Assembly (NCBI GenBank): GCA_029204225.1
Contig: MU832206.1
Span: forward strand, 1-64,000
Source of the DNA: Diphasiastrum complanatum
Taxonomy: Eukaryota > Streptophyta > Lycopodiopsida > Lycopodiales > Lycopodiaceae
Reading direction: 5' to 3'
DNA: 64,000 nucleotides
Positions 21,832-32,193 of this stretch are shown one piece after another (the stretch's first letter is position 1; each line of letters begins with the position of its first letter). The notes under the pieces are model-generated. The model saw nothing but the letters and a program-made list of their open reading frames with translations, made no database searches and had not been told where the DNA came from. A program made the position numbers and the translations under genes.

Positions 21832-22506
21832 TGTTGGAGGATATGCAAGATTTAAACCACATTTCTAGCCTATTTAGTTTACTTGAATGCTGGTTCCTAC
21901 ATTAATCCACAAACAATAAATGAAATCTAATCCACAACTAGGAAAGCAAGAAAACTAATCCACTCTAAAGTCCACAACCACACACAATATGAATGGAAGG
22001 GCATGATCATAGGGGCATCACCACTCAAGAAAACCATCATGATCAAGGAGCTTAGTGTAGCATCAAACTCATGGAAAATCTTCTTATTAAGCATGGAGTA
22101 GATACAATGCAAAAAGCTCCTCTTCACAAAGAGGGAGTCTCTTAAATAAGCAAGAGAACTCCTTAGGTGGCATCCTAGTGGAATTTCCACATTTCACAAA
22201 TTACAAGTGGAATAATGCTCTCCACTAGAGGTCACCATCAAAAGGTGGCTCACTCTACTTTCTTTAAGAGGGGTCTATTTGCATTTATTACATTTGCCTA
22301 GTAATACTAGTTCCTACATGGTCATTCCATCTTCCGAGATTCACCATGAGACTTACACAGTTCTTGCTTGTCATTCCTAACTGGCATTTCTCGGCTCTCA
22401 GTCTTCGTTAGTCTCATCTTCTCAGAGACCTCCTCGGTCTAAGGTGAGAGGTGCTCTTGAGTTGCTCTGTCCGAGTATCTTGGGGATTCGTCAGAATCAA
22501 CCAACA
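21832..22506. repeat. Candidate solo LTR
   Basis: It begins TGTTGGAGG and ends CAACCAACA, giving 6-bp inverted TGTTGG/CCAACA ends over 675 bp, a typical LTR length. Flanking bases (TAGAA, CAGTG) do not form a duplication, and no PBS or purine tract adjoins. The call rests on ends and length only. Confidence 0.3.
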
Positions 22507-23070
22507 CAGTGTTCATATGTCAGCATAGAAATCTGACAATCTTTCATTCTTGGAAATTAAACTTGTGGAAAGCTGGAACAAAATTTTATATCAGTATAAT
22601 TCATAAGGCTTTCATTCAAAATCACAAAAAAGAGATAATATTGATCAGATTTTGGTTGCATTTCTCTTTCCTCATATTCATATAGAGGATTATCATGTTT
22701 GATAAATGAAGTAACACTATGTTCTTCATTAAACTAGTCGTACCATCTTCAGAATATAGCTCATTTGTAAAGACTGTACTATAACATTAAATCAACTTCG
22801 ATTTTTGAACACGGTTCTAAAGATTTTTTAAATATCATGTCAAAATCTTGGTGATTCTCAGAAGCATCTGTTGTACATGAGAGAAGGGATTTTAAAAAAT
22901 GGTAATTTATTTCACTTCAGTCTTCTCAGTTTAATACTTAAGAATTGGCGAATGTGCTTCAATCATTTCAAGTTGTTGTACTTGATAGAAAAAATGGCTT
23001 GCAAAAAATTGTACAGTTATAAACTTATGGACTTCTGATTCGGATCAGAGACCTTCCTCTTGATTTGTTG
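22507..23070. other. Unassigned AT-rich DNA
   Basis: No recognisable coding or repeat structure. It lies downstream (minus sense) of the Asp-tRNA-type primer-binding site, so it could be the non-coding leader of a Gypsy element. Confidence 0.3.
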
Positions 23071-23073
23071 TGC

Positions 23074-24180
23074 TCCCCGGCAACGACTCCAAAATAAGCA
23101 TGTGTCGTAGCCTGCTTATTACGAAATTCAATAATTTTTGTAGTATAAGAGATATCGTTCACACAAGAGAGTCACTTCTGTCATTATGATGGTAATAAGG
23201 ATATATCAATGAAGTACAACAAAATGGTAGAATCAAAATGCGAAAGATTGGTTGTCAACGAACATTTAGATAAGGTAGCTAGAACCACTAGAGACAAGGA
23301 CAAGTAATCAATCAGGTTTAGGATAATTACAATAATGGTTCCAATACATTTGCCTCTCCCATACACTAGTTGTTCATGATTAGAACTAGCATGAATCAAT
23401 CTTTCAATCAATTACACAAACAACATCTATCTCCATATGGTTCCTATGTTATAAGTCCTCTGTTCTGACATAGTAGTTAAGCACAGAGGCCAATGACTTG
23501 GAGAATCAAATCCCCTCTTATACGACTCTCGTACTTAGACAAACATACAATTGTACTAGATACAAGACAAATTGTTACTTGCTTTAGTTTGATTTGGACT
23601 CGGCAAATCTATGTACTGAATCATTCATGAAATATAGTGATTATTATAAGAGGTTTGATTCCATTCATAAGGTGCAACAATATCTGCATATCAGTACTAC
23701 ATTGATTAACATCATCTTCTCTGCTAGAAAGAAAGAAAGACTAAGATCTATCATAGAACACATAGAGAACAAGAAGTCTCTAACATCATCTTCTCTGCTA
23801 GAAAGAAAGAAAGACTAGGATCTATCATAGAACACATAGAGAACAAGAAGTCTCTGCTCTTTCTCTCCTACAAACAAGATAAAATAGAATAGAAATTATG
23901 GTAGAATAACACGTTTTGGCACATATAGCCAAAAGAGAGTCATTCATAGAGAGAAGAGCCTTGTAATTGCCGCATAATGGAAGCTCAATAGTTGTTTTAC
24001 AAGTGTATATGTCTCTTTCAATGCCAATGGTCGGTTGCCATGTTTGTACAAGGCGTTAGGATTGCCTGCACATCTGCTGCTTGTGATACATTATTGGTAT
24101 TTGCCACATAGTATGCATCCTAGCAATCTGTCACTTAAAAAGAATTAGTGCTCATGAAGCACTGCTATTTTAATTAAAAA
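23074..24180 (-). mobile_element. Ty3/Gypsy 5' LTR fragment with Asp-tRNA-type primer-binding site
   Basis: On the minus strand 23074-23091 reads TGGAGTCGTTGCCGGGGA, which matches 16 of 18 bases of the plant Asp-tRNA primer-binding site used by many Gypsy (Athila/Tat-type) elements. The LTR would lie to the right, from about 23100 to about 24180. It contains a 74-bp tandem duplication (23708-23855). The right border is not defined and no polyprotein is attached on the left. Confidence 0.5.
23708..23855. repeat. 74-bp tandem duplication
   Basis: Two nearly identical copies (23708-23781, 23782-23855) beginning AACATCATCTTCTCTGCTAG, differing at one or two bases, so the duplication is recent. 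Confidence 0.9.
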
Positions 24181-24589
24181 ACAAGACTATTTTTACTGTT
24201 TGTTGCCCTACACCCGTTGATGAGCATTCCCTAATATTCGTTACCCTAATCAACTATAGGTGAAAGGCGGCTGCATGAAATCAAAACTATGTACTACTAT
24301 TGCATGAAAAATGCTCATTGCAATACTGTGTGAAAGGAGAAAAAGTGTCATTGGGAAACAACCACATTTTATCTACGATCAAAGCGCTCAAACGACCTCT
24401 GGATACATAGATTTGGAGCTCCACACCTTCTAAGATTAGAACTGATGTTAGTCCCTTCCACCCCACTCCCTTTAATTGTCCTCGCCATGAATCACCACTT
24501 AATGTTACATCTCTTCCTTCGCTTTTTGCACTCTATCATCCCTCACATATTTGTTCATCTGTTTCTTCTTCTCCTTTGTCATTCTAGTA
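24181..24589. other. Unassigned sequence 5' of the RT relic
   Basis: No clear domain. It immediately precedes the zinc-finger segment of the reverse transcriptase relic and may include its 5' leader. Confidence 0.3.
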
Positions 24590-26039
24590 GGATCCTATAC
24601 CTCCACCCTCTCGTGTACCTTGTCCAAGTTGTGGATGTATATATGTGCAGGGTATCAAAATGCATGTACCGCCTTCCAACAACGAGGTTCCCTTTTAGCA
24701 TCATCCCAAATCCCTCATCTTGCTCTACTTTCTCCTCTCCACTCAAGTTGGGCTTGGGCTCATAGTCTTGATATTTTGGGCTCCTTTTATCTTGGTTTCC
24801 CTCGTCTCCGCCTTTATGCCTACATTCCAATGGCCCTTCGCCTTGACGTTCAAACAACTCCTCGACTACCTTTAACTCGTTTAGCTAGCAACCCTTCTGA
24901 TATCATTGCTTGGCATACTTTTTTGCTCTTTCCCCTTTGGTGTTTGCCTCTTCCTCCTAGAGGTGGTGAAGTAGGTCATCGGAAAACTCGTAACAAAATT
25001 CGGCGTTTCATGTCAGGTGATTGGAAAAATTTGCAAGAGGAACTTTTTCTTCGTTGCAATGCACTTGTGGCAAAATGGGAGTTTTTTTTTCAGTCTCAGA
25101 CAAGGCATCCATTCCTATTCATAGTCGCCTACGTCGTTGTGTCCAAGCTGGTGAGTTTTGTTGAGCTGCACACGCTCTTGCTCCGTCAACTTCAGCAATT
25201 CCTCCTTCTACTACTATTCAGGCATTGGAATGGCTTCGTCTCCATGCCAGTGATACTCTTCCTTTGTTTGTGGATGACTTTCAGCCGACTCTGATCTTCA
25301 ACTTGCAGAAGTTCATTTTATTAAAGCTTTTCTTCATAGTCTTAGCCTCTCAACTGGTGGGCCTTAAAAAATGGTTTTTGAGCATCTATGAGATTGTTTT
25401 TCTTCAGATGATTCTCCTAGTGGCTTTGATCTTCTTTTCAAGGTGTGCTCGCTTCTAGACAGATCCCTCCTTCAGTTGCTCATATTTTAGGTGTCGCTCG
25501 TCTTTTAGCATTGGATAAAGCTTCTGGTGGCGTTGCAGTGGGTGAATGTTTATATAGGTTTGTGGGAAAGGCACTTTGTTTCCAGTTTTGGAAAGCATTT
25601 CATGCTCATTATTTTTCGTTTCAATTTGGGTGTGCCCCTCTTGGTGGTTGTGAGACCGGTCGTTCATGCTTTTCATGCTATTTTGGATCTTCATCCTGAC
25701 TGGGTAGTTTTACAAGTTGATGTTGCTAATGCTTTCAATTGTGTTTCTCGGGTAGCTATCTTTCAAGAACTTCATGGTGCTCAAGATACACTTGCCATGC
25801 TCATTCCTTTTGTGCAGTGCTTTTATTCTAACAGTTCTCCTTTATACTTTAGTCATGCTTCTCGTACTCGTGATGTTACCGTCATTTCTTCTGTTGAGGG
25901 AACTCGACAGGGGGCTCCCTTAGGTGGTCCTCTCTTTGCTTTGGCACATTATCATGCATTACGTGCTACTGCTACAACTTTTTCCTCTTGTTTATTCCCC
26001 TCTATTGTAGATGATACACATATTGTGGGGCCTGCTAGT
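24590..26039 (+). pseudogene. Non-LTR-type reverse transcriptase relic, left arm 5' part
   Basis: Reading order on the plus strand: a CPSCGCIYVQGIKMHV zinc-finger-like motif (about 24618-24668); a conserved pre-RT region with LASNPSDIIAWHTFLLFPLW and LPPRGG (about 24885-24965); GDWKNLQEEL; and then RT blocks. These are the ASGGVAVGE motif (25525), VVLQVDVANAFNCVSR with a catalytic Asp (about 25705-25755), EGTRQGAPLGGPLFALAHY (about 25897-25955) and SIVDDTHIVGP, where the family norm is ADD/VDD (about 26002-26034). A 9-bp deletion relative to the right arm removes residues in the first RT block, and several frameshifts occur. It is interrupted by Copia element I at 26040 and continues at 32194. 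RT without LTRs, with an N-terminal finger, suggests a non-LTR retroelement. Confidence 0.7.
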
Positions 26040-26722
26040 TGTAAAAATTACAGCAAATAAGGATCCTAAAACACTTGAAATGATGAGGGAAACAATAGAT
26101 TATGATTTCATAAGATTAGCACAAGTTGAACCATCAAAATCCATCAAAAATCTATGCTTGAACCTCACTAAATGGCCCAAATCCTTGAAGAAGGCTTCAC
26201 ACGTGTGAAAGTACGGCCTCCCACAGTCTGAGTACTGTACACCAGACCTACATTCAATCCTATAATCATTAGTAATCACAAGTACTCAAACAATTATGAA
26301 CATAGAGAGCTATTGCACCATTATGAGAGAAAAAACATGAAATTGCTTGATTGATTTTGGTGAGATATCATCACCTATATATACATGATCCATCACGGTT
26401 TTGGGCAGGTATGAGTAGCCCTAAACCTATCCCTAATGCTAATTTTGGTGGATCTTTTCATCCCTACCAAGTTAGGGTTGGAATCTTGGAGATCCCTCAA
26501 CAATGCAAAAATTACCAAAAATAGCTCCTATTTTTTCTCCCTTGTATCTAAGCATAATTTGGACTCATTCCAAAGGTTCTAACACTTAGGTCTACTTGAG
26601 AACATCCTTATGAATGGAATCCTATGCTATTTGGCACGTGTGACAAGCCACATCATGACCATCTAACTATTTACAAGTCATATGACCAAAACTAGTCAAG
26701 CTAGAATTGTGAATTTTTAACA
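26040..26722 (-). repeat. 3' LTR of Copia element I
   Basis: 683 bp, two substitutions and no indels relative to 31511-32193. It starts TGTAAAAATT and ends TTTTTAACA on the plus strand. Confidence 0.97.
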
Positions 26723-26733
26723 CTCCTCCTCAC
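26723..26733 (-). other. Polypurine tract of element I
   Basis: The minus strand reads GTGAGGAGGAG directly before the 3' LTR; this is the expected plus-strand priming site. It lies 3 bp beyond the polyprotein stop. Confidence 0.85.
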
Positions 26734-26736
26734 TAT

Positions 26737-29700
26737 CTAGCTTGGTTCAATCATTGCTTTACTAATCACTCCAAGTGATGATCTGAACTTCATAAAAGGT
26801 GTCTTTTGAAGTGGTTTAGTAAGTAGATCAGCTACACATTCATTGCTTGGAACATGCTCCAAAGCAATCTCCTTGGCTTGCACCATTTCTCTCACAAAGT
26901 GATGGCATATCTCAATGTGCTTAGATCTTACATGGAAGATTGGGTTAGATGCAAGGTGTTGGGCTGATATATTGTCATTGTAGATGATTGGTGCCTCCTC
27001 TGAATCCATGATCTTTAGCTCCACCAATAATCTCTTGATCCAAAGTACCTCCTTTGTAGTGGTTGTCAAAGCTTTGTACTCGGCCTCGGTTGAAGATAGA
27101 GATATAGTTTCTTGCTTTTTTGAAAGCCATGAAGCCACACATTCTCCTATGAAAGTTGAATAGGCACTTGTTGATTTCCTATCCCTCTTGTCCCCTGCAA
27201 AATCTGAATCACTAAATGCATGAAGGTTAATCACATCTCCTCTATATAGAATCCCAAAATCCAATGTACCCGAGATGTATCTTAGAATCCTCTTAGCCTT
27301 TTTCCAATGGATATTCAATGGCTTTTGCATGGATTGGCTCAACCTACATACACTAAAGCTAAGATCTGGTCTAGTGATCCACATTAAGGAACCTATAAGT
27401 TGCCTAAACAAAGTGATGTCCATGAAGGATCTTTCATCATCTTCATTTGGCACTTTTACATCTTGCTCCATTGGTGTGTCAACACTTTTGCATACTTCCA
27501 TCTTAAACTTCTTCAAAAGACTTTGAGCATAGTTTACTTGACTTATAAAGATAAAATCAGACCCTCTAAGTACTTCTATGCCTAAGATGAAGTGAAGACA
27601 CCCTAGATCTACCATCTTGAACTCTAAGGATAGATCTATCTTGATTTTTTCAATACCATCAACACTATTTCCACTAATGATGATGTCATCTACATAAATG
27701 AGTAAAAGTACAATACCAACATCATCAAACTTAATGTAAAGAGTGGGATCATATTCACTTTGAACAAAAGAAAGTGAAATAAGATAGCAATGTAGTCTTG
27801 AATTCCAAGATCTCGAGGCTTGCTTCAAGACATAGATGCTTCTTTGGAGATGGCATACTTTGTTCTCCATTCCATGCTTGATGAACCCTTGTGGCTGCTC
27901 CATATAGATATCCTCTTCCAAAAAACCATTCAAGAAAGCATTAGAGACATCCATTTGACATAGAATCCATCCAAAATGTGATGCAAGTGCAATGATTAGT
28001 CTTATTGTGACCATCTTGGCCACGGGTGCAAAAGTTTCCTCATAGTCTATCCCTCTCTCTTGAGCATAACCTTTTGCAACTAATCTTGCTTTATGTTTGT
28101 TAACACTCCCATTTGCATTCAACTTAAGCTTGAAGACCCACTTGCATCCTATTACATTCCTTTGAGGTCTCTCAACAAGCAACCAAGTTTCATTCTCAAC
28201 CAAGGCATCATACTCATCCAACATAGCTTTATACCATTCTTTGGAGTTCAATGCATCTTCAACATTAGACGGTTCTTCAAAACTAGATAAAGCATAAGAA
28301 GTGGATGAGATACCCTCAACTTGCTGTCCTTTGCCTTGATATGTGAGCCTTGATGGCTCCACTTTTGCCCTTGAAGATCTCCTTGGTGTGATAGGTGGGT
28401 TTGGTGCTTGCTCCTCCATGAGCTCCTCCTCAAAACCAAGATCTTGCTCCTCGGCCATCTTCTTCTTGATTGTTGGAGCACTTGAGCCTTCTTCAAGCAT
28501 ATGCATATGATGTTCATCAAAGATGACATCCCTTGAAACAACAAATTTGTTCAAGGATGGGAGATAGACTTTGTAGCCCTTGCTTGAGCTTGCATATCCA
28601 AGCATGATCCCTCTTGTGGAAGATGGATCCTCCTTGGCTCTTGTTTCCAATGGCACATGCACATAACATATACACCCAAAAACTTTCAAGTGATTAAGAT
28701 TGGGTTTCTTTCCATACAACATCTCATAAGGAGTTTTGCCTTCAATTGCTTTGCAAGACACCCTATTCATCAAGTAGTTTGCACATACAAGAGACTCACC
28801 CCAAAAGGATTTGGGCAAACAAGCATCTAATCTTAAAGCCTTAGAACATTCACATAATGTTCTATTCCTTCTTTCAGCAACTCCATTTTGTTGAGGAGTG
28901 TAAGGACAAGAAGTCTCTTTCTTGATCCCTTCCTCCTCACAAAAGGCCTTGAACTCATTGGAGATGAATTCTCCACCATTGTCACTTATAAGAATCTTGA
29001 TGCTATGATTATGATGCTTTTCCACAAACAACTTGAACTTTACAAAAGTATCAAATACTTGAGACTTGAAGGAAAGTAATAACACCCAACAATATCTTGA
29101 GTAGTCATCAATGAAGGTTAAAAACATGGATGAACCTCCATTAGATTTGGTGCTAGCAATGTGCACATCCGAGTGTATGAGTTCAAGAGGATGAGATGAC
29201 TTTGTGACGGAGTTAGGAAACACCTTCTTATGTGCCTTGGATAAGGCACAAGCTTCACAAACCTTGTCTTCCTTCCCAATAGACCTTGGTAGGCCTAAAG
29301 CATACTCCTCCTTGATCATAGCCTCCATGGAACCCGAGTTGACATGTCCAAGTCTTTTGTGCCATAAAGTAAAGGTAGATATCTTGCTCTTCTTGGCCAA
29401 CATGACAACATTAGTATCCACAAATGCATCCAGCTTATAAAGTTTGCCAAGTCTAGTGCCCTTAGCCACTATCTTACCCTTCTTCTTGATGAAACATTCA
29501 TTTGAAGCAAAGTCAACATTGAAACCATTGTCTACCATTTGGCCAACACTTAGTAGATTCTTTGTTATTGTAGGAATGTACAAAACACCTTCTATGTTGA
29601 TCTTTTTGGAAGATTCTAAGCAAAGGGGAATGCTACCAACTCCTTCAATCTTACAAGCTTCATCATTTGCTGTATAGATAGACTTTATAGGTCCATCATA

Positions 29701-30699
29701 AGATAAGAGAGAAGAGAAAAACTCCCTTTTACTAGTCATGTGTGAACTAGCACCCGAGTCAATCCACCAAGGATCTTCTCCTTTGAAGCTTGTTGAAGAA
29801 AATATGGACATCATGAGAGAGTCCTCATGTGAACTCTCCTCCTCCTCCTCTTTGCTCATGTTGGCTTGGCTTTGATTTTGCTTCCTCTTGAAGCATTCCG
29901 AGGCATAATGCCCCATCTTGCTACAATAGTAGCACTTCACCTTTGATTTGTCCTTCTTGACTTTGGTGGTTGATGGAGATGCCTTTGGGGGTCCTTCTTG
30001 ATCCTCAAGCTTTGTAGACTTCTTGAATGTTGATCCTTTGCCTTTGGACTTGCCTTTGCCTTTGGTGAAGAGAGCTTGGTCATCTCCACCTTGGATGGAA
30101 AGCCTATCCATCCTCTCTTGCATTTGGCTCCTTCTTGATTCCTCGGCCATGAGTGTGCCTTGGAGTTCTTCAAGTATGGGTAGCTTACCCATAATTGCAT
30201 ATCCCTGAACCAAATTGTCAAATTCAAAGCTTAGTCCATTCAATATGAGTTGAACAAGCTCTTCATCCTTGATAGGGTCACCTATAAAGGCTAGCTCTTT
30301 GTTCAATTCCTTTACTCTTAGGACAAAAGTATGTGCACTCTCTCCTTTCTTTTGATAGCTTCTATAGATTTGATTCTTCAAAGCTAACATTCTAGTTTGG
30401 TTCTTGGATTCATAGACCTTTTGCAAAGTCTCCCAAGCATCTTGAGCTGAAGTGCAATCTCCTACCTCTCTTAAGAGTTCATTTGCAACATTCATTTTTA
30501 TGCAATGTAGTGCAACATTGCACCTCTTGATGTATTTGGCTTTTTCTTGAGGATGAATAGGTTCACCCTCCTTACCATTTACAATTTCCATCAGATCTTG
30601 CATGATCATGATAGATTCCATTCTAACTTTCCATATGGAATAGTTAGTTTTGTTGAGCCTTTCATTAGTATCCAAAAGATATGCATTTATAGATGCCAT
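26737..30699 (-). CDS. Copia gag-pol polyprotein, intact 1,320 residues
   Basis: A single open frame carries all Ty1/Copia domains in order. Gag spans about residues 1-250 and ends in a CCHC zinc knuckle (C256, C259, H264, C269). The protease has DSGA at 314-317. The pre-integrase HHCC finger is H447, H452, C481, C484. The integrase catalytic triad is D511, D573, E609 with the expected 35-residue spacing. RT follows, with first catalytic Asp D917 in QMDVSNAF and YVDD at 1002-1005. RNase H has SDSDFAGD (1163-1170), STEAEY (1203-1208) and the usual CDNQSA block as YNDNISA. The length is typical for a plant Copia polyprotein. The usual YGLKQ motif reads YVLKQ here, a possibly harmful change. The ATG at 30699 opens the gag N-terminus (MASINAYLLDTNERLNKTNY), homologous to the fragment at 38897. 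The protein would be cleaved into capsid, protease, integrase and RT/RNase H inside cytoplasmic virus-like particles. Confidence 0.97.
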   Translation of the reverse strand: MASINAYLLDTNERLNKTNYSIWKVRMESIMIMQDLMEIVNGKEGEPIHPQEKAKYIKRCNVALHCIKMNVANELLREVGDCTSAQDAWETLQKVYESKNQTRMLALKNQIYRSYQKKGESAHTFVLRVKELNKELAFIGDPIKDEELVQLILNGLSFEFDNLVQGYAIMGKLPILEELQGTLMAEESRRSQMQERMDRLSIQGGDDQALFTKGKGKSKGKGSTFKKSTKLEDQEGPPKASPSTTKVKKDKSKVKCYYCSKMGHYASECFKRKQNQSQANMSKEEEEESSHEDSLMMSIFSSTSFKGEDPWWIDSGASSHMTSKREFFSSLLSYDGPIKSIYTANDEACKIEGVGSIPLCLESSKKINIEGVLYIPTITKNLLSVGQMVDNGFNVDFASNECFIKKKGKIVAKGTRLGKLYKLDAFVDTNVVMLAKKSKISTFTLWHKRLGHVNSGSMEAMIKEEYALGLPRSIGKEDKVCEACALSKAHKKVFPNSVTKSSHPLELIHSDVHIASTKSNGGSSMFLTFIDDYSRYCWVLLLSFKSQVFDTFVKFKLFVEKHHNHSIKILISDNGGEFISNEFKAFCEEEGIKKETSCPYTPQQNGVAERRNRTLCECSKALRLDACLPKSFWGESLVCANYLMNRVSCKAIEGKTPYEMLYGKKPNLNHLKVFGCICYVHVPLETRAKEDPSSTRGIMLGYASSSKGYKVYLPSLNKFVVSRDVIFDEHHMHMLEEGSSAPTIKKKMAEEQDLGFEEELMEEQAPNPPITPRRSSRAKVEPSRLTYQGKGQQVEGISSTSYALSSFEEPSNVEDALNSKEWYKAMLDEYDALVENETWLLVERPQRNVIGCKWVFKLKLNANGSVNKHKARLVAKGYAQERGIDYEETFAPVAKMVTIRLIIALASHFGWILCQMDVSNAFLNGFLEEDIYMEQPQGFIKHGMENKVCHLQRSIYVLKQASRSWNSRLHCYLISLSFVQSEYDPTLYIKFDDVGIVLLLIYVDDIIISGNSVDGIEKIKIDLSLEFKMVDLGCLHFILGIEVLRGSDFIFISQVNYAQSLLKKFKMEVCKSVDTPMEQDVKVPNEDDERSFMDITLFRQLIGSLMWITRPDLSFSVCRLSQSMQKPLNIHWKKAKRILRYISGTLDFGILYRGDVINLHAFSDSDFAGDKRDRKSTSAYSTFIGECVASWLSKKQETISLSSTEAEYKALTTTTKEVLWIKRLLVELKIMDSEEAPIIYNDNISAQHLASNPIFHVRSKHIEICHHFVREMVQAKEIALEHVPSNECVADLLTKPLQKTPFMKFRSSLGVISKAMIEPS

Positions 30700-31498
30700 C
30701 TAGTCTCCTAATCAAGGACTTGACACAAATGAAGGTTACTTCTATTGATTTGATTGAAGGTCTACCTTATCCCACTTCTTAGGGACCTGAAAAGATCAGT
30801 AATAGACTTCCTATAAAGATCTAAGAATGATCTCTAACAAAATCAAATCATAGAATACTAGAAACAATGCACTTGCTTGATTGAAGTAGACAATACTAGT
30901 AGAATTGCCCCTCTTTCTATAAAGAACATTAAAGCTTCCAAATGATCTGATCAAGAGTGAATTTCAGCAACCTAATATACTTCCAAAATCACTTGTAAAA
31001 GATCTAAATGGAACTTAATGAGGATGCAACACAATCTACTATCCAATCACAAGCAAAAAATGATCAAAATTGATGAAAAATTGATCTAATTTGGTGCATA
31101 AGTCAAGCAATGGTTGGACTGAACCTAAATCACTTTAGGAGGTGTCTACTACACCTTAGAACAGCCTTGAAGAGTCCCCAAAACTCTGATCTTCCCTCTC
31201 CTTGAATGCTAGAAAGCCTCCTCTATGAAATCACCTCCAAAACTTGCTTAGAAATCAATGCTTGGAGCAAGCAAAACTTGCTATCTTGGTAATGTGAATT
31301 GAATTCAACTTTGCCTCTGGTTTTAGACACCTAAACACCTGCAAATGAAGTCACACAACACCAATCTCCAATGTATTTGACTCACTTTGAGTTCTAGAAT
31401 CAATACTAGATGCTAAGATCCAATCTACACAAGATTTAGATCAAAAATTGTGATCAAATTGAATGAAAACCAAGGATTTAGCTCATTTCAGCCTTTAG
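30700..31498 (-). other. 5' leader of element I
   Basis: 800 bp between the primer-binding site and the gag ATG, with no long open frame. A packaging signal would be expected here, but none can be identified from sequence alone. Confidence 0.6.
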
Positions 31499-31510
31499 GC
31501 TCTGATACCA
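31499..31510 (-). other. Primer-binding site of element I
   Basis: The minus strand reads TGGTATCAGAGC immediately after the 5' LTR: a perfect initiator-Met tRNA type. Confidence 0.95.
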
Positions 31511-32193
31511 TGTAAAAATTACAGCAAATAAGGATCCTAAAACACTTGAAATGATGAGGGAAACAATAGATTATGATTTCATAAGATTAGCACAAGTTGA
31601 ACCATCAAAATCCATCAAAAATCTATGCTTGAACCTCACTAAATGGCCCAAATCCTTGAAGAAGGCTTCACACGTGTGAAAGTACGGCCTCCCACAGTCT
31701 GAGTACTGTACACCAGACCTACATTCAATCCTATAATCATTAGTAATCACAAGTACTTAAACAATTATGAACATAGAGAGCAATTGCACCATTATGAGAG
31801 AAAAAACATGAAATTGCTTGATTGATTTTGGTGAGATATCATCACCTATATATACATGATCCATCACGGTTTTGGGCAGGTATGAGTAGCCCTAAACCTA
31901 TCCCTAATGCTAATTTTGGTGGATCTTTTCATCCCTACCAAGTTAGGGTTGGAATCTTGGAGATCCCTCAACAATGCAAAAATTACCAAAAATAGCTCCT
32001 ATTTTTTCTCCCTTGTATCTAAGCATAATTTGGACTCATTCCAAAGGTTCTAACACTTAGGTCTACTTGAGAACATCCTTATGAATGGAATCCTATGCTA
32101 TTTGGCACGTGTGACAAGCCACATCATGACCATCTAACTATTTACAAGTCATATGACCAAAACTAGTCAAGCTAGAATTGTGAATTTTTAACA
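31511..32193 (-). repeat. 5' LTR of Copia element I
   Basis: 683 bp. It contains a TATA-like box (31846-31855), a CACGTG core upstream of it (32106-32111) and a second CACGTG core downstream (31671-31676). Confidence 0.97.
31846..31855 (-). promoter_or_regulatory. Putative TATA box of element I
   Basis: The minus strand reads GTATATATAG, about 340 bp from the LTR start. The same box is present in the 3' LTR at 26375-26384. Confidence 0.6.

Larger units (their letters stand above)
26040..32193 (-). mobile_element. Full-length Ty1/Copia retrotransposon (element I), young and apparently coding-intact
   Basis: It has identical-length 683-bp LTRs (26040-26722 and 31511-32193) that differ at only two bases (26287/31758 and 26311/31782). 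Further signals are a perfect initiator-Met primer-binding site (31499-31510), an 800-bp leader, one uninterrupted 1,320-codon polyprotein, and a purine tract (26723-26733). LTR ends are TGTTAAAAATT...AATTTTTACA on the minus strand. It sits inside a reverse transcriptase relic. The paralogous inverted copy at 33.4 kb shows the uninterrupted sequence, from which only a 3-bp duplication (AGT) can be inferred. LTR identity of 99.7% implies a recent insertion. Confidence 0.97.

Noticed and set aside
24579-24857. 92-codon minus-strand frame
   Set aside because: It is antisense to the reverse transcriptase relic, whose plus-strand motifs explain the open frame.
27275-30227. Several 60-98-codon frames on both strands
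   Set aside because: They are alternative-frame shadows of the intact Copia polyprotein at 26737-30699.
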